A stretch of 55,522 bases of DNA from Effusibacillus lacus (GTDB taxonomy: Bacteria; Bacillota; Bacilli; Tumebacillales; Effusibacillaceae). The notes beneath the pieces were generated by a model. It was not told where the DNA came from, made no database searches, and saw only the letters and a list, made by a program, of their open reading frames with translations. The DNA lies in NCBI RefSeq assembly GCF_002335525.1, contig NZ_BDUF01000019.1:1-55522 (forward strand), given 5' to 3'. Below, piece after piece: positions 9,230 through 20,039 of the stretch (within the stretch, counting starts at the first letter, position 1; each line of letters begins with the position of its first letter). Position numbers and translations under genes: made by a program.

Positions 9230-10510
9230 CTATCTGATAAACCCTTTATAGTGACGTTGGAGCAACTGACTCTCCAGCTGCTTCATCGTTTCAAGAGCCA
9301 CACTCACAACGATCAACAGCGACGTGCCGCCAAAATACAGATTTAAGGCCGTTACGTTGGTGAATAGAATAGGGAGAACGGATACGGCCGCCAGAAACAA
9401 AGCACCCGCTAATGTTATACGATTCATCACGCGAGTAATGAACTGTTCAGTGGGCTTCCCGGGTCGGACACCAGGAATATATCCGGCATTCTTGCGCATA
9501 TTGTCAGCCAACTGCTCCGGATTGATTTGAACCGCCGTATAGAAATAGGTAAATCCGATGATCAGCAATACTTCCAGTGTTACATAAAACCAATGTGTTG
9601 GAGCAAAGTAGGTCATAAACCACTGCCCTACAGCATTCTGCGGAAACCAGCTGGCCACCGTTGTCGGGAAAATGAGCAGCGAGGTGGCGAAAATCACCGG
9701 GATCACACCCGCTGCGTTCACCTTTAACGGAATGTGAGTGGTTTGGCCGCCATAAGACTTGTTTCCGACAACACGCTTTGCGTATTGAACGGGAATGCGG
9801 CGAACACCTTGCTGCACATAGATGACGCCAATGATAACTATGACGATCCCAAGCAGCAGCAGCGCTACGAACACAAGATTCAGGAACAGCCTTTCCGGAT
9901 GAGGATAGAACCAGGTGTTATAGATGCTGTTGATACCAGGTGCCACTTGGGCAATAATCCCCGCAAATATAATCAGTGAGATTCCGTTCCCGATCCCCTT
10001 TTCAGTGATTTGCTCACCCAGCCACATGAGAAATGCCGTTCCTGCAGTGAGCGTGATGGCAATCAAGGCAAAAGTGGAAACGCTCTTGTCGATAATCAAC
10101 CCTGGGATCATCCGGTCAAAGGACAGTGAAAAACCGATTGCTTGAATCAATCCCAGAACCACCGTCAGATACCGGGTGATCTGCGCCAGTTTACGGCGCC
10201 CGTGTTCGCCTTCCTTATTCCATTCCGCAAACTTTGGAATCACGTCCATCGAAAGCAGCTGAACAATAATGGAGGCGGTAATATAGGGCGTGATCGACAT
10301 CGCAAAAATCGAGAAATTTTGCAAAGCACCGCCGGAAAAGGTGTTCAAAATCCCCAAAAATGCGTTTTGCGTAGGATCAAACATTTTCGCATTCACGTTC
10401 GGAACCGGAATGTAGGACCCGATGCGAAAAACTGCCAACATGGCCAGCGTGAACAGTACACGCCGGCGCAAATCGGAAACTTTGAATATATTTCTCAGCG
10501 TCGAGAACAT
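9230..10510 (-). CDS. secY: Protein translocase subunit SecY
   Basis: 426 aa integral membrane protein with ten predicted membrane segments; the plug region follows the first. The motifs GIGNGISLIIFAGI and VRRIPVQYAKR are typical. SecY forms the protein-conducting channel with SecE (encoded at 36054) and SecG. The ATG follows GAGGTGATC at the end of rplO, one base beyond its stop. It is the last membrane gene of the spc unit before adk. Confidence 0.98.
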   Translation of the reverse strand: MFSTLRNIFKVSDLRRRVLFTLAMLAVFRIGSYIPVPNVNAKMFDPTQNAFLGILNTFSGGALQNFSIFAMSITPYITASIIVQLLSMDVIPKFAEWNKEGEHGRRKLAQITRYLTVVLGLIQAIGFSLSFDRMIPGLIIDKSVSTFALIAITLTAGTAFLMWLGEQITEKGIGNGISLIIFAGIIAQVAPGINSIYNTWFYPHPERLFLNLVFVALLLLGIVIVIIGVIYVQQGVRRIPVQYAKRVVGNKSYGGQTTHIPLKVNAAGVIPVIFATSLLIFPTTVASWFPQNAVGQWFMTYFAPTHWFYVTLEVLLIIGFTYFYTAVQINPEQLADNMRKNAGYIPGVRPGKPTEQFITRVMNRITLAGALFLAAVSVLPILFTNVTALNLYFGGTSLLIVVSVALETMKQLESQLLQRHYKGFIR

Positions 10511-10511
10511 G

Positions 10512-10955
10512 TTAGATCACCTCGGCTTTACCGCCAGCAGCTTCAATCTTCTCTTTTGCCGAAGCGGAGAATCCTTGAGCTTGAACGGTAAGAGCAACCG
10601 TGATGTCTCCCTGCCCCAAAATTTTTACGCCATCTTTCACGTTCTTGATCACTTTGGCTTCGATCAGCTTTTCCGGAGTAACAACAGTTCCTGCCTCAAA
10701 TTGATTGAGCTTGGAAACGTTGACTTCCACCAGCTCCTTCTTGAAAGGAGCATTGGTAAAGCCGCGCTTCGGGAGACGACGGTACAAAGGAGTTTGACCG
10801 CCTTCAAATCCCGGACGCACTCCGCCGCCGGAACGTGCCCACTGACCTTTGTGGCCGCGACCGGCAGTTTTGCCAAGACCGGAACCGATACCACGTCCCA
10901 CGCGTTTGCGGGTCTTCTTGGATCCCGCTGCCGGGCTGAGTTCATGCAGTTTCAT
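10512..10955 (-). CDS. rplO: 50S ribosomal protein L15
   Basis: 147 aa starting [20 protein letters not shown]. The glycine/arginine-rich N-terminal extension ([19 protein letters not shown]) threads into 23S rRNA; the C-terminal half is globular. ATG after CAAGGAGG. It lies between rpmD and secY in the conserved spc order. Confidence 0.97.
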   Translation of the reverse strand: MKLHELSPAAGSKKTRKRVGRGIGSGLGKTAGRGHKGQWARSGGGVRPGFEGGQTPLYRRLPKRGFTNAPFKKELVEVNVSKLNQFEAGTVVTPEKLIEAKVIKNVKDGVKILGQGDITVALTVQAQGFSASAKEKIEAAGGKAEVI

Positions 10956-10985
10956 ACGTACACCTCCTTGAGCTTTCGTTTCTCG

Positions 10986-11174
10986 TTATTCCGAGATCTC
11001 TTTCACTTCAACGAGGTGGCTGACCTTGTTCACCATACCTCGGATAGCAGCATTGTCAGGTTGAACTACGGTTTGGTGCAGCTTGCGCAGTCCGAGAGTC
11101 TTTACAGTCAGACGCTGGTCTTCCGGACGTCCGATCACGCTGCGCTTGAGGGTAATCTCCAATTTTTTAGACAC
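10986..11174 (-). CDS. rpmD: 50S ribosomal protein L30
   Basis: 62 aa, the short bacterial form, with [23 protein letters not shown] start after TAAGGAGGGG. It sits between rpsE and rplO as expected. Confidence 0.96.
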   Translation of the reverse strand: MSKKLEITLKRSVIGRPEDQRLTVKTLGLRKLHQTVVQPDNAAIRGMVNKVSHLVEVKEISE

Positions 11175-11187
11175 GATATTCCCCTCC

Positions 11188-11685
11188 TTAACCCAAGAGT
11201 TCTTCTACAGACTTGCCGCGAAGTTTTGCAACTTCCTCCGGACGCTTCAGACGCTTCAGTCCATCCAAAGTTGCATTCACCATATTCATGGCATTGGAAG
11301 AACCAAGAGATTTGGTCACGATATCTTTCACGCCTGCCAATTCCAACACAGCACGTGCCGGACCGCCCGCGATCACTCCGGTACCTTCGGAAGCCGGTTT
11401 GATCAGCACTCTGCCTGCTCCGAAATGGCCGATCACTTCGTGAGGAACGGTGGTTCCGACGATCGGAACGGATATCAGGTTTTTCTTAGCATCTTCAATT
11501 CCCTTGCGGATGGCATCCGGCACTTCAGCCGCTTTTCCGAGACCTGCGCCTACGTGACCGTTTCCATCGCCAACAATAACGAGCGCCGAGAAACTGAACC
11601 GGCGACCGCCTTTTACGACTTTCGCAACACGGTTGATGGCAACCACTTTTTCCGAAAGTTCGAGTTGATTCGGATCAATACGCAT
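11188..11685 (-). CDS. rpsE: 30S ribosomal protein S5
   Basis: 165 aa from the ATG at 11685 ([20 protein letters not shown]) after AAGGAGGG; a longer open frame upstream overlaps rplR and is not expected to be used. It has a dsRBD-like N-domain ([17 protein letters not shown]-type core, here [20 protein letters not shown]) and a C-terminal RNase P-like fold. S5 shapes the mRNA entry channel and decoding accuracy. Confidence 0.97.
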   Translation of the reverse strand: MRIDPNQLELSEKVVAINRVAKVVKGGRRFSFSALVIVGDGNGHVGAGLGKAAEVPDAIRKGIEDAKKNLISVPIVGTTVPHEVIGHFGAGRVLIKPASEGTGVIAGGPARAVLELAGVKDIVTKSLGSSNAMNMVNATLDGLKRLKRPEEVAKLRGKSVEELLG

Positions 11686-11704
11686 GTAGTTCCCTCCTTC
11701 GCGT

Positions 11705-12073
11705 TTAGAATTCCAGACCTGCTTCGCGAGCAGCGTCCGCCAATGCCTGAATCCGTCCATGATAAAGATATCCGCCGCGGTCAAACACGACCGATTTGTA
11801 CCCTTTTTCGAGGGCGCGTTTTGCAACCAGTTCGCCCACTTTTTGAGCTGCATTGATGTTTCCGCCGTTTTCGAACTGCCCTTTCAATTCCTTGTCAACA
11901 GTCGATGCGGAAACCAACGTTACGCCCTTTGTATCATCGATCAATTGCGCGTAAATGTGCTGGTTGGAACGAAACACATTCAAACGCGGACGTTCAGCGG
12001 TACCGAATACTTTCTTGCGAACCCGTGCATGACGTCGCTTGCGCGCAATGTTCTTGTCAGGTTTGCTGATCAT
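11705..12073 (-). CDS. rplR: 50S ribosomal protein L18
   Basis: 122 aa. The basic N-terminus ([15 protein letters not shown]) and the core [20 protein letters not shown] bind 5S rRNA in the central protuberance; the C-terminus reads [23 protein letters not shown] start after AAGGGAG. Spc operon order rplF-rplR-rpsE is kept. Confidence 0.97.
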   Translation of the reverse strand: MISKPDKNIARKRRHARVRKKVFGTAERPRLNVFRSNQHIYAQLIDDTKGVTLVSASTVDKELKGQFENGGNINAAQKVGELVAKRALEKGYKSVVFDRGGYLYHGRIQALADAAREAGLEF

Positions 12074-12105
12074 GCGATTTTCACTCCCTTCAGGCTGCGA
12101 GTCGA

Positions 12106-12645
12106 TTATTTCTTACCGGTTTTACCGACTTTACGACGAATGACTTCGTTTTCATACTTGATCCCTTTGCCCTTGTAAGGTTCCGGTTCACGCAGAGAAC
12201 GAATTTTCGCAGCAACTGCTCCAACTTGTTCCTTGTTGATCCCTTTGATGATCAACTTGTTGGTGCCTTCCACGTCGATTTCAATGCCCTGTTCCGGAAC
12301 AACCTCAACCGGATGGGAGAATCCCAGGGACAAAGTTATCTTGTTGCCAGCTTTGGCAGCACGATATCCAACGCCCACGAGTTCCAGCTTCTTTTCAAAC
12401 CCTTTGGTAACCCCTTCGACCATGTTGTTGATCACGGTACGGGTGGTTCCGTGCAGACTGCGGTGAAGCTTTTCTTCGGACGGTCGTTCAACCGTAATCT
12501 GGTTGTCTTCAATCTTAACGATCATTTCTTTATGCAGGTCACGAGTCAGGGTGCCTTTCGGGCCTTTGACCGTCAGGGTCCCATTATCGTATTTCACTTC
12601 AACGCCGCTTGGAATAGCGATCGGTTTCTTTCCAATACGAGACAT
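12106..12645 (-). CDS. rplF: 50S ribosomal protein L6
   Basis: 179 aa, starting [17 protein letters not shown]. Two repeated L6 domains are present; the C-terminal motif [19 protein letters not shown] is the family signature. L6 lies by the GTPase centre and sarcin-ricin loop. ATG after GGAGG. Confidence 0.97.
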   Translation of the reverse strand: MSRIGKKPIAIPSGVEVKYDNGTLTVKGPKGTLTRDLHKEMIVKIEDNQITVERPSEEKLHRSLHGTTRTVINNMVEGVTKGFEKKLELVGVGYRAAKAGNKITLSLGFSHPVEVVPEQGIEIDVEGTNKLIIKGINKEQVGAVAAKIRSLREPEPYKGKGIKYENEVIRRKVGKTGKK

Positions 12646-12671
12646 TCATTCCACCTCCGATCTCGTCGAGA

Positions 12672-13070
12672 TTACCAAACGTAGCAAACCACTTCGCCGC
12701 CCACGTGTGCGCGGCGGGCTTCTTTATCGGTCATAAGACCTTTCGATGTGGAAATAATCGCGATTCCCAATCCTCCGAGCACTCTGGGAATCTGTTCACG
12801 CTGAACGTAGACACGAAGACCTGGCTTCGAAATACGCTTCAGGCCGGTAATAACACGTTCGTTATTTGGACCGTACTTGAGGAACAGGCGGATAACCCCC
12901 TGCTTGTTATCGGGAATAAACTCAGCGTCGCGGATAAATCCTTCACGCTTCAGAATTTCAGCGATTTGACGCTTGAGATTCGATCCAGGAATTTCGACTT
13001 TCTCGTGACCTACCATATTCGCGTTGCGAATACGAGTAAGCATGTCTGCAATCGGATCAGTCATCACCAT
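12672..13070 (-). CDS. rpsH: 30S ribosomal protein S8
   Basis: 132 aa, [19 protein letters not shown], as in Bacillus. The C-terminal signature [19 protein letters not shown] is present. S8 binds helix 21 of 16S rRNA; in E. coli it represses the spc operon, but no S8 site was searched for here. ATG 9 bases after AAGGAGG. Confidence 0.97.
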   Translation of the reverse strand: MVMTDPIADMLTRIRNANMVGHEKVEIPGSNLKRQIAEILKREGFIRDAEFIPDNKQGVIRLFLKYGPNNERVITGLKRISKPGLRVYVQREQIPRVLGGLGIAIISTSKGLMTDKEARRAHVGGEVVCYVW

Positions 13071-13100
13071 AACTGACTACCTCCTTCCTATGCTCCTATA

Positions 13101-13286
13101 TTACCAGCTGGCCTTCTTTACGCCAGGCAATTGTCCCTTGTATGCCAGTTCACGGAAGCAAATCCGGCACATGCCGAATTTCCGCAAAACGGAATGCGGG
13201 CGTCCGCAGATACGACAACGCGTGTATGCGCGCGTGCTGAACTTAGGCTTCCGCTGGGACTTGGCGATCATGGACTTTTTAGCCAT
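13101..13286 (-). CDS. rpsN: 30S ribosomal protein S14, type Z (zinc)
   Basis: 61 aa, the short zinc form. Two pairs of cysteines are visible in [20 protein letters not shown], followed by [19 protein letters not shown]14 assembles late into the 30S head. This operon copy is the main S14 gene in Bacilli. ATG after GGGAGG. Confidence 0.97.
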   Translation of the reverse strand: MAKKSMIAKSQRKPKFSTRAYTRCRICGRPHSVLRKFGMCRICFRELAYKGQLPGVKKASW

Positions 13287-13340
13287 TGATTTTAACCTCC
13301 CATGTTCTTAAAGCGGATCTGTTGGTTGTTTGTTCGCACA

Positions 13341-13883
13341 TTACGACTGACTGAACGGCATTCCGAGCTGAGCGAGAAGTTCACGTGCTTCTTCGTCAGT
13401 TTTTGCGGTGGTAACAAATACGACGTCCATACCGCGGACCTTGTCGATCTTGTCATAATCGATCTCCGGGAAGATCAACTGTTCTTTCAAGCCAAGCGTG
13501 TAATTGCCACGTCCATCGAACGCTTTCGGAGAAACTCCGCGGAAGTCGCGAACGCGCGGCAGAGCCACGTTAAAGAGCTTATCCATGAAGTGATACATAC
13601 GCTCACCGCGGAGAGTCACTTTCACGCCGATCGGCATGCCCTCACGCAGTTTGAAGCCGGCGATGGATTTCTTCGCACGGGTGATAACCGGTTTTTGACC
13701 GGTGATTTGCTGGATATCTTCAACGGTAGCATCCAAAGCTTTTGCGTTTTGGATCGCTTCGCCGAGACCTACGTTCACTACGATCTTTTCCACTTTGGGA
13801 ACTTGCATCACGTTGCTGTAATTGAACTTCTGCATCAGTGCAGGAATGACATTTTTAGTAAACTGTTCTGCCAAACGTGCCAA
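13341..13883 (-). CDS. rplE: 50S ribosomal protein L5
   Basis: 180 aa, 5S-rRNA-binding protein of the central protuberance. Motifs [18 protein letters not shown] and [18 protein letters not shown] are typical. The start codon is TTG (13883), 7-8 bases after AAGGAGG. It lies between rplX and rpsN. Confidence 0.96.
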   Translation of the reverse strand: MARLAEQFTKNVIPALMQKFNYSNVMQVPKVEKIVVNVGLGEAIQNAKALDATVEDIQQITGQKPVITRAKKSIAGFKLREGMPIGVKVTLRGERMYHFMDKLFNVALPRVRDFRGVSPKAFDGRGNYTLGLKEQLIFPEIDYDKIDKVRGMDVVFVTTAKTDEEARELLAQLGMPFSQS

Positions 13884-13909
13884 GGTTGGGACCTCCTTTC
13901 TCGACCTGG

Positions 13910-14239
13910 TTACTTGTCAAGAACTTCACCAGATTTTTTCGCATACCGTACCTTTGTTCCGTCTTTCAAAATCTTCTTGCCGATTCGAGTCGGTTCACCG
14001 GACTTCGGATCCAGAATCATCACGTTCGAAGCGTGGATCGGAGCTTCCCGCTCTACGATGCCGCCTTGCGGATTCGCTTGATTTGGACGGGTATGACGCT
14101 TGATGATATTCACGCCTTCCACCAGAACCCGGCCTTCAGCAGGATATGCTTCAAGGATCTTGCCTTTTTTGCCTTTATCTTTACCGGCGATTACCAATAC
14201 TTGATCGCCTTTGCGAACATGCAGCTTTGCTTTGGACAT
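13910..14239 (-). CDS. rplX: 50S ribosomal protein L24
   Basis: 109 aa from the ATG at 14239 ([20 protein letters not shown]), 8 bases after GAGGAGG. It has a KOW motif ([20 protein letters not shown]) near the N-terminus. L24 initiates 50S assembly and lies by the exit tunnel. Confidence 0.97.
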   Translation of the reverse strand: MSKAKLHVRKGDQVLVIAGKDKGKKGKILEAYPAEGRVLVEGVNIIKRHTRPNQANPQGGIVEREAPIHASNVMILDPKSGEPTRIGKKILKDGTKVRYAKKSGEVLDK

Positions 14240-14279
14240 CCAACACACCTCCTCGGATGTGATTCCAATCTCTTGGCTC

Positions 14280-14648
14280 TTACAGAACTTCCGGAGCCAG
14301 GGAGATGATTTTCATAAAATCTTTTTCACGGAGTTCACGGGCAACCGGTCCGAAGATACGGGTACCGCGCGGACTCTTGTCTTCCTTGATGATGACGGCT
14401 GCGTTTTCGTCGAAACGGATATAGGAACCATCGTCACGGCGAACACCACGCTTGGAGCGGACGATGACAGCCTTTACTACGTCACCCTTCTTGACAACGC
14501 CCCCGGGTGTTGCGCTCTTCACAGAAGCGATGATGATATCGCCGATGTTGGCAGAGCGACGGTTAGAACCGCCCAGCACCCGGAAACACATGATTTCTTT
14601 CGCACCGGAGTTGTCAGCCACAACGAGTCGACTTTGCGGTTGAATCAT
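14280..14648 (-). CDS. rplN: 50S ribosomal protein L14
   Basis: 122 aa, the normal length, starting [20 protein letters not shown]. The basic loop [17 protein letters not shown] and the C-terminus [10 protein letters not shown] are family features. It lies at the subunit interface. ATG after AAGGAGG. Confidence 0.98.
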   Translation of the reverse strand: MIQPQSRLVVADNSGAKEIMCFRVLGGSNRRSANIGDIIIASVKSATPGGVVKKGDVVKAVIVRSKRGVRRDDGSYIRFDENAAVIIKEDKSPRGTRIFGPVARELREKDFMKIISLAPEVL

Positions 14649-14666
14649 GGAAGTACCTCCTTCCGA

Positions 14667-14933
14667 TTACAGTATGACTGCCTTTTCAACCACTTCAACC
14701 AGACGCCAGCGCTTGTCTTTGGACAAGGGGCGGGTTTCCATGATTTTTACGATGTCACCGATCTTGGCGGTGTTGTTTTCGTCATGAGCTTTGTACTTCT
14801 TGGTGACCGTAATTTTTTTTCCGTACAACGGATGTTTTTCGTGCGATTCTACAGCCACCACGATGGTTTTGTCCATCTTATCGGAAACGACTTTACCAAC
14901 ACGGACTTTGCGGTAATTACGCTCTACGCTCAT
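14667..14933 (-). CDS. rpsQ: 30S ribosomal protein S17
   Basis: 88 aa OB-fold protein, [20 protein letters not shown], with [11 protein letters not shown] and [21 protein letters not shown] primary 16S-binding protein. ATG after AAGGAGG. Confidence 0.97.
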   Translation of the reverse strand: MSVERNYRKVRVGKVVSDKMDKTIVVAVESHEKHPLYGKKITVTKKYKAHDENNTAKIGDIVKIMETRPLSKDKRWRLVEVVEKAVIL

Positions 14934-14956
14934 CTTAATCCTCCTTCCGTATGCGG

Positions 14957-15154
14957 TTATCCAATCCCGAGTTCACGTTCTCTGAGGATGGTTTTTGCGC
15001 GGGCAATATCTTTGCGAACCTCGCGAATCCGCATCGGATTCTCCAATTGACCGGTAGCCAACTGGAAACGCAGATTGAAAAGCTCTTCCTTCAAAGCGTT
15101 TACTTTGTGCTCAATTTCCGCGGTGGACAAATCTCGAAGATCTTTAGCTTTCAT
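14957..15154 (-). CDS. rpmC: 50S ribosomal protein L29
   Basis: 65 aa from the ATG at 15154 ([18 protein letters not shown]), a two-helix protein by the exit tunnel that helps dock SRP and trigger factor. The signature [20 protein letters not shown] is present. Its start overlaps the end of rplP by 11 bases, so the two are probably translationally coupled. Confidence 0.96.
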   Translation of the reverse strand: MKAKDLRDLSTAEIEHKVNALKEELFNLRFQLATGQLENPMRIREVRKDIARAKTILRERELGIG

Positions 15155-15578
15155 CTGCCTCACCACCCACTTCTTCACGTTTTACAAATTTGCACTTTAC
15201 AGGCAGTTTGTGCATTGCAAGGCGCATGGCTTCACGAGCAATTTCTTCGCTGACACCTGCAAGTTCAAACATGATACGTCCAGGCTTCACGACCGCTACC
15301 CATTTCTCGGGAGAACCTTTACCGGCACCCATCCGGGTTTCAGCAGGCTTTGCAGTGATCGGAGTGGACGGGAAAATTTTGATCCATACTTTACCGCCAC
15401 GGCGAATGTAACGAGTCATCGCAATACGGGCAGCTTCAATCTGACGGTTTGTGATCCACGCCGGTTCGAGGGCTTGCAGACCGTATTCGCCAAAGGTAAC
15501 CTCGTTGCCCGCCTTCGACTTACCTGTAAGGTCAGGACGATGCGTTTTGCGGTGTTTCGTGCGCTTTGGCATCAACAT
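15144..15578 (-). CDS. rplP: 50S ribosomal protein L16
   Basis: 144 aa, [20 protein letters not shown]. Signature stretches are [20 protein letters not shown] and [20 protein letters not shown]16 organises the A-site region near the peptidyl transferase centre. The first ATG lies 9 bases after GGGGGT. It starts 3 bases after rpsC. Confidence 0.97.
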   Translation of the reverse strand: MLMPKRTKHRKTHRPDLTGKSKAGNEVTFGEYGLQALEPAWITNRQIEAARIAMTRYIRRGGKVWIKIFPSTPITAKPAETRMGAGKGSPEKWVAVVKPGRIMFELAGVSEEIAREAMRLAMHKLPVKCKFVKREEVGGEADES

Positions 15579-15581
15579 GGC

Positions 15582-16253
15582 TTATTTACCCCCTTCTTCC
15601 ACAGCAGCTTTGCGGCCGCCTTTTGTCGGAAGCACCTGTCCACGATAGATCCATACTTTCACACCGATCCGACCGTAGGTGGTGTGAGCTTCTGCCGTTG
15701 CGTAATCAATGTCCGCACGCAAAGTGTGAAGCGGTACAGTACCTTCCGAGTAACCTTCTGTACGAGCGATTTCGGCACCAGCCAGACGTCCGGAAACCTG
15801 AACTTTGATTCCTTTCGCACCGGCGCGCATGGTGCGCTGAATGGCCTGTTTCATTGCACGGCGGAATGCCACGCGGCGCTCCAGCTGCTGAGCAATGCTG
15901 TCCGCAACAAGCTGTGCATTCAGTTCAGGCGTTTTGATTTCCGTAATGTTGATGTGAACACGTTTGCCGGTCATTTTGCTGAGCTGGTTACGGAGTGCAT
16001 CCACTTCCGCACCGCCCTTACCGATAACCATTCCCGGTTTCGCGGTGTGAATGTTGACGTTCACACGGTTAGCAGCCCGTTCTATCTCAACCGACGCAAC
16101 AGAAGCGTCTTTCAGACGATTTAAGATGGTGTCACGAATTTTGATGTCTTCGTGCAGGAGTTCCGTATAGTCCTTTTTGTTAGCGAACCATTTGGATTCC
16201 CAATCGCGAATAATCCCGATTCGAAGACCCACAGGGTTGACCTTCTGTCCCAT
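15582..16253 (-). CDS. rpsC: 30S ribosomal protein S3
   Basis: 223 aa. It begins [20 protein letters not shown] and carries a KH domain with [14 protein letters not shown], then a C-terminal domain with [13 protein letters not shown] and [13 protein letters not shown]3 helps form the mRNA entry channel and helicase activity of the 30S. ATG after AAGGAGGGG. Confidence 0.97.
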   Translation of the reverse strand: MGQKVNPVGLRIGIIRDWESKWFANKKDYTELLHEDIKIRDTILNRLKDASVASVEIERAANRVNVNIHTAKPGMVIGKGGAEVDALRNQLSKMTGKRVHINITEIKTPELNAQLVADSIAQQLERRVAFRRAMKQAIQRTMRAGAKGIKVQVSGRLAGAEIARTEGYSEGTVPLHTLRADIDYATAEAHTTYGRIGVKVWIYRGQVLPTKGGRKAAVEEGGK

Positions 16254-16266
16254 TCCTTATCCCTCC

Positions 16267-16599
16267 TTACTTTTCGCTTACTACCACGGTAATGTGGCTG
16301 GTACGCTTGTGAATCCGGGTAGCGCGTCCTTGTGCACGGGGACGGAAACGCTTCAGAGTCGGACCCTGATCCACAAAAATTTGGCTGATTACGAGGTTAT
16401 CGACATCCATATTGTGGTTATTCTCCGCATTGGCAACTGCCGACTTCAGGAGTTTCTCCACAACAGGAGATGCTGCTTTCGGAGTATGCTTCAAGATCGC
16501 GATTGCCTCACCGATCTTCTTGCCGCGAATCAGGTCAACAACCAGCCGAACCTTACGCGGCGCAATACGAATGTTACGAGCAATTGCTTTGGCTTCCAT
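16267..16599 (-). CDS. rplV: 50S ribosomal protein L22
   Basis: 110 aa from the second of two tandem ATGs (16599); GGAGG is 7 bases from it and only 4 from the first. It begins [20 protein letters not shown]. The long hairpin loop that lines the exit tunnel is in [20 protein letters not shown], the region where macrolide-resistance changes occur; nothing unusual is seen there. Confidence 0.97.
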   Translation of the reverse strand: MEAKAIARNIRIAPRKVRLVVDLIRGKKIGEAIAILKHTPKAASPVVEKLLKSAVANAENNHNMDVDNLVISQIFVDQGPTLKRFRPRAQGRATRIHKRTSHITVVVSEK

Positions 16600-16629
16600 C
16601 ATGAGACCTCCTCTCTATCCGGAAATCAA

Positions 16630-16908
16630 TTACCGGCGAGACGCTTTTTCGTCACCAGCGTGACCTTTGTAAGTACGGGTAGGCGCAAACTCACCAAGCT
16701 TGTGGCCCACCATATCTTCCGTCACATAAACCGGAACGTGCTTGCGGCCATCATATACAGCAAATGTATGACCCACAAACTCCGGGAAAATCGTGGAACG
16801 ACGAGACCACGTCTTGATCACTTTCTTATCGCCGGCAGCGTTCATCGCTTCGACTTTTTTCATGAGATGATCATCGACAAATGGCCCTTTTTTGAGCGAA
16901 CGACCCAT
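16630..16908 (-). CDS. rpsS: 30S ribosomal protein S19
   Basis: 92 aa, [20 protein letters not shown]. The signature [20 protein letters not shown] is present. S19 lies in the 30S head with S13. It follows rplB in the S10 order. Confidence 0.98.
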   Translation of the reverse strand: MGRSLKKGPFVDDHLMKKVEAMNAAGDKKVIKTWSRRSTIFPEFVGHTFAVYDGRKHVPVYVTEDMVGHKLGEFAPTRTYKGHAGDEKASRR

Positions 16909-16932
16909 TTAGGTACCTCCCTTCAGACGAGC

Positions 16933-17763
16933 TTACTTTTTACGCGGACGAACAATATATTTGTTGGACGGCTTGTTCTTCTTGCGAGTTTTCTTGCCCA
17001 AGGTCGGCTTACCCCACGGAGAAACCGGAGACTTCCGTCCGATCGGAGCTTTCCCCTCTCCACCACCGTGCGGGTGATCGTTCGGGTTCATTACCACACC
17101 GCGAACGGTCGGGCGCTTGCCAAGCCAACGGGAACGACCAGCCTTACCAATATTGACATTTTCATGGTCGAGGTTTCCGACTTGACCAATGGTCGCACGG
17201 CACTCCGCACGAATCAAACGAACCTCACCGGATGCCAAACGAATATGGCAGTATTCGCCTTCCTTGGCCAGCAACTGCGCTTCAGCTCCGGCGGCACGAG
17301 CCAATTGACCGCCTTTTCCAGGTTTTAGTTCAATGTTGTGAATTACTGTACCGACCGGAATGTTCACGAGAGGAAGTGTGTTTCCCACTTTAATATCCGC
17401 ATCGCTGCCGGAATAGATTACGTCACCGACCTTCAGCCCCAGAGGAGCGAGGATGTAACGCTTTTCGCCATCAGCATAGTGAATCAACGCGATATTGGCG
17501 GAACGATTCGGATCGTACTCGATCGTAGCTACACGACCCGGGATTCCGTCTTTGTTGCGCTTAAAATCAATGATCCGATAAAGCCGCTTATGGCCGCCTC
17601 CTTTATGACGGGTCGTAATTTTTCCTTGGTTGTTACGACCGGCATTCTTCTTGAGCGGTTCCAGGAGAGACTTCTCGGGTTGATTGGTTGTAATCTCTTC
17701 GAACGTCAGGGTGGACATGCCACGACGTCCGGGAGACGTGGGTTTATACTTCTTGATTCCCAC
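16933..17763 (-). CDS. rplB: 50S ribosomal protein L2
   Basis: 276 aa from the GTG at 17763 ([20 protein letters not shown]), 7 bases after AAGGAGGG; an ATG at 17787 is in frame but lies ahead of the SD. The C-terminal loop around [19 protein letters not shown], with the histidine implicated in peptidyl transfer, is intact. L2 joins the subunits and is among the most conserved 50S proteins. Confidence 0.97.
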   Translation of the reverse strand: MGIKKYKPTSPGRRGMSTLTFEEITTNQPEKSLLEPLKKNAGRNNQGKITTRHKGGGHKRLYRIIDFKRNKDGIPGRVATIEYDPNRSANIALIHYADGEKRYILAPLGLKVGDVIYSGSDADIKVGNTLPLVNIPVGTVIHNIELKPGKGGQLARAAGAEAQLLAKEGEYCHIRLASGEVRLIRAECRATIGQVGNLDHENVNIGKAGRSRWLGKRPTVRGVVMNPNDHPHGGGEGKAPIGRKSPVSPWGKPTLGKKTRKKNKPSNKYIVRPRKK

Positions 17764-17805
17764 AACAATACCCTCCTTTGCTTTCAATGTTACGTTCCGA
17801 ACAAG

Positions 17806-18093
17806 TTATCCTTCCAGGAAGGAGAACGGCTTCGAATCCGGAGCCAGGGTTACGATTGCTTTCTTCCACTCGGAAGTCATTCCGGTGTAACGTCCTACCC
17901 GCTTTCGCTTGGCAGGGACACGCAGCGTATTAACCTTAGCCACTTTAACGCCAAAGATATCTTCGATCGCTTGCTTGATTTCTGTTTTGTTAGCTTTTAA
18001 ATCTACTTCAAACGTAAACTTGTTTTCTTCCATCAACTCTGTGGAGCGCTCGGTAATGACGGGGCGCTTGATAATATCACGTGGATTTTTCAT
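17806..18093 (-). CDS. rplW: 50S ribosomal protein L23
   Basis: 95 aa, [20 protein letters not shown]. It carries [20 protein letters not shown] and the exit-tunnel docking site for trigger factor and SRP. Its start overlaps the rplD stop by one base (TAATG), so the pair is coupled. Confidence 0.97.
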   Translation of the reverse strand: MKNPRDIIKRPVITERSTELMEENKFTFEVDLKANKTEIKQAIEDIFGVKVAKVNTLRVPAKRKRVGRYTGMTSEWKKAIVTLAPDSKPFSFLEG

Positions 18094-18716
18094 TACGCGA
18101 ACACCTCCTCCACTTTTGCAACCGCGTCTTTGGTAATCACCAAAGATTCATGGTTGAGCAGGTCATACACATTAATGCCTGTTGCTGTTACGAACTTAAC
18201 TCCCGGGATATTGCGAGCAGAGAGTTCTGCATTGGTGTTGGTTTCCAAACCTACAACCAGCGCTTTCTTGGCAGCTTTTACATTCGCAAGAACGCGGACC
18301 ATTTCTTTGGTCTTCGGAGCATCAAAGTTCAGTGAATCCAGAACTATAATCGAATTGCCCAGAACTTTTGTGGAAAGCGCGGACTTAAGAGCCAAACGAC
18401 GAACTTTCTTAGGCAGTTTGTATGCATAGGAGCGAGGAGTCGGACCAAAAACGGTTCCACCGCCAACCCATTGAGGAGCACGGATCGACCCTTGGCGGGC
18501 ACGACCGGTTCCTTTCTGACGCCAGGGCTTCCGACCGCCGCCTCTTACTTCGGAACGATTCTTCACATCGTGGGTACCACGACGCAAGCTGGCCAGCTGC
18601 ATAACAACCGCTTCATGCAGCACGTGCTTGTTCGGTTCAATTCCGAAAATGGAATCCGCCAGATCAATCTCTCCCACTTGCTTGCCTTCCATATTCAAAA
18701 CCGGAACTTTCGGCAT
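18093..18716 (-). CDS. rplD: 50S ribosomal protein L4
   Basis: 207 aa. The tunnel-lining extension ([20 protein letters not shown]) and [12 protein letters not shown] are typical. In E. coli L4 represses the S10 operon through its leader; whether this holds here is untested. ATG after AAAGGAGG. Confidence 0.97.
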   Translation of the reverse strand: MPKVPVLNMEGKQVGEIDLADSIFGIEPNKHVLHEAVVMQLASLRRGTHDVKNRSEVRGGGRKPWRQKGTGRARQGSIRAPQWVGGGTVFGPTPRSYAYKLPKKVRRLALKSALSTKVLGNSIIVLDSLNFDAPKTKEMVRVLANVKAAKKALVVGLETNTNAELSARNIPGVKFVTATGINVYDLLNHESLVITKDAVAKVEEVFA

Positions 18717-18743
18717 GTATATTTCCTCCTTTCCTACCGAATC

Positions 18744-19367
18744 TTATTTACCCGACTTAACAGCCGTCTTAATGGTTACGAAAGAGTTCTTCGGTCCAGG
18801 TACGGAACCCTTGATCAAGAGCAGGTTGCGGTCAGTATCCACCTTCACAACCTCGAGGTTTTGAACGGTTACACGTTCTCCGCCCATACGTCCCGGAAGA
18901 GTTTGACCCTTGAACACCCGGTTCGGATTAATGGAACCAAGAGAACCAGGTCCACGATGGTAACGGGAACCGTGAGCCATCGGACCGCGAGACTGGTTGT
19001 GGCGCTTGATCGCACCGGCAAAACCTTTACCCTTCGACACTCCCACAACATCTACCACTTCACCAGCTTCGAACACGTCAGCCTTCAGTACTTGGCCCAC
19101 TTCATACTGAGCCAGATCTACGCCGCGAAGTTCACGAACGTAACGCTTTGGTGTGGTTCCAGCTTTTTGAGCGTGTCCTGTTTCCGGCTTGTTAGCGCGT
19201 TTTTTATCAGCAAAGCCGAGTTGCACGGCTTCATACCCGTCGTTTTGCAATTCTTTCTTCTGAAGAACTACACAAGGACCAGCTTCGATAACTGTAACGG
19301 GCACTACAGTGCCATCTTCATTGAAGACTTGGGTCATGCCCAACTTGCGTCCCAAAATGCCTTTCAT
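18744..19367 (-). CDS. rplC: 50S ribosomal protein L3
   Basis: 207 aa from the ATG at 19367 ([20 protein letters not shown]), which follows GGGAGG; upstream in-frame codons are not family-like. The core loop [20 protein letters not shown] reaches the peptidyl transferase centre. L3 is one of the two assembly initiators of the 50S. Confidence 0.97.
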   Translation of the reverse strand: MKGILGRKLGMTQVFNEDGTVVPVTVIEAGPCVVLQKKELQNDGYEAVQLGFADKKRANKPETGHAQKAGTTPKRYVRELRGVDLAQYEVGQVLKADVFEAGEVVDVVGVSKGKGFAGAIKRHNQSRGPMAHGSRYHRGPGSLGSINPNRVFKGQTLPGRMGGERVTVQNLEVVKVDTDRNLLLIKGSVPGPKNSFVTIKTAVKSGK

Positions 19368-19468
19368 TGTTACACCTCCCAATATTCGAATCATTCTCCC
19401 CAAAGGCTAAGGGACAGAGGATTCGTCTAGCAAACAAGTCAACTCGGCCGGGTGTATCCCGCCCTCTT

Positions 19469-19855
<387 letters not shown>

Positions 19856-19913
19856 TTATGACGGTGCATCAGCAACCTTTCGCATCATCGCAGCCTAAGA
19901 CCAACAATACGAA

Positions 19914-19942
19914 ATTATACATAAAAAATTAGATAAACACAA
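19914..19942 (-). promoter_or_regulatory. Sigma-A promoter of the S10-spc-alpha cluster
   Basis: On the minus strand TTGTGT (19942-19937), a 17-base spacer and a perfect TATAAT (19919-19914) in A+T-rich DNA. The resulting leader is about 130 nt. It contains a possible long-range pairing of UGCGAAA (near 19884) with UUUUCGC (near 19826), which could be a control site, but no L4-type element is recognised. Confidence 0.8.
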
Positions 19943-19994
19943 CGTTTTTTTTGAAAAAATCACATAAACCAATAAAAACAGGGATCTGAAATAT

Positions 19995-20020
19995 GAAACC
20001 GGGCCACAGGACCCGGTTTC
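19995..20020 (-). terminator. Hairpin terminator after tuf
   Basis: GAAACCGGG (19995-20003) pairs with CCCGGTTTC (20012-20020) across an 8-base loop, 20 bases after the tuf stop. The U-tract on the minus strand is weak (AUAUUUC). It separates the str operon from the S10 promoter. Confidence 0.7.
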
Positions 20021-20039
20021 GTTGATTTTGTTAAAGTTC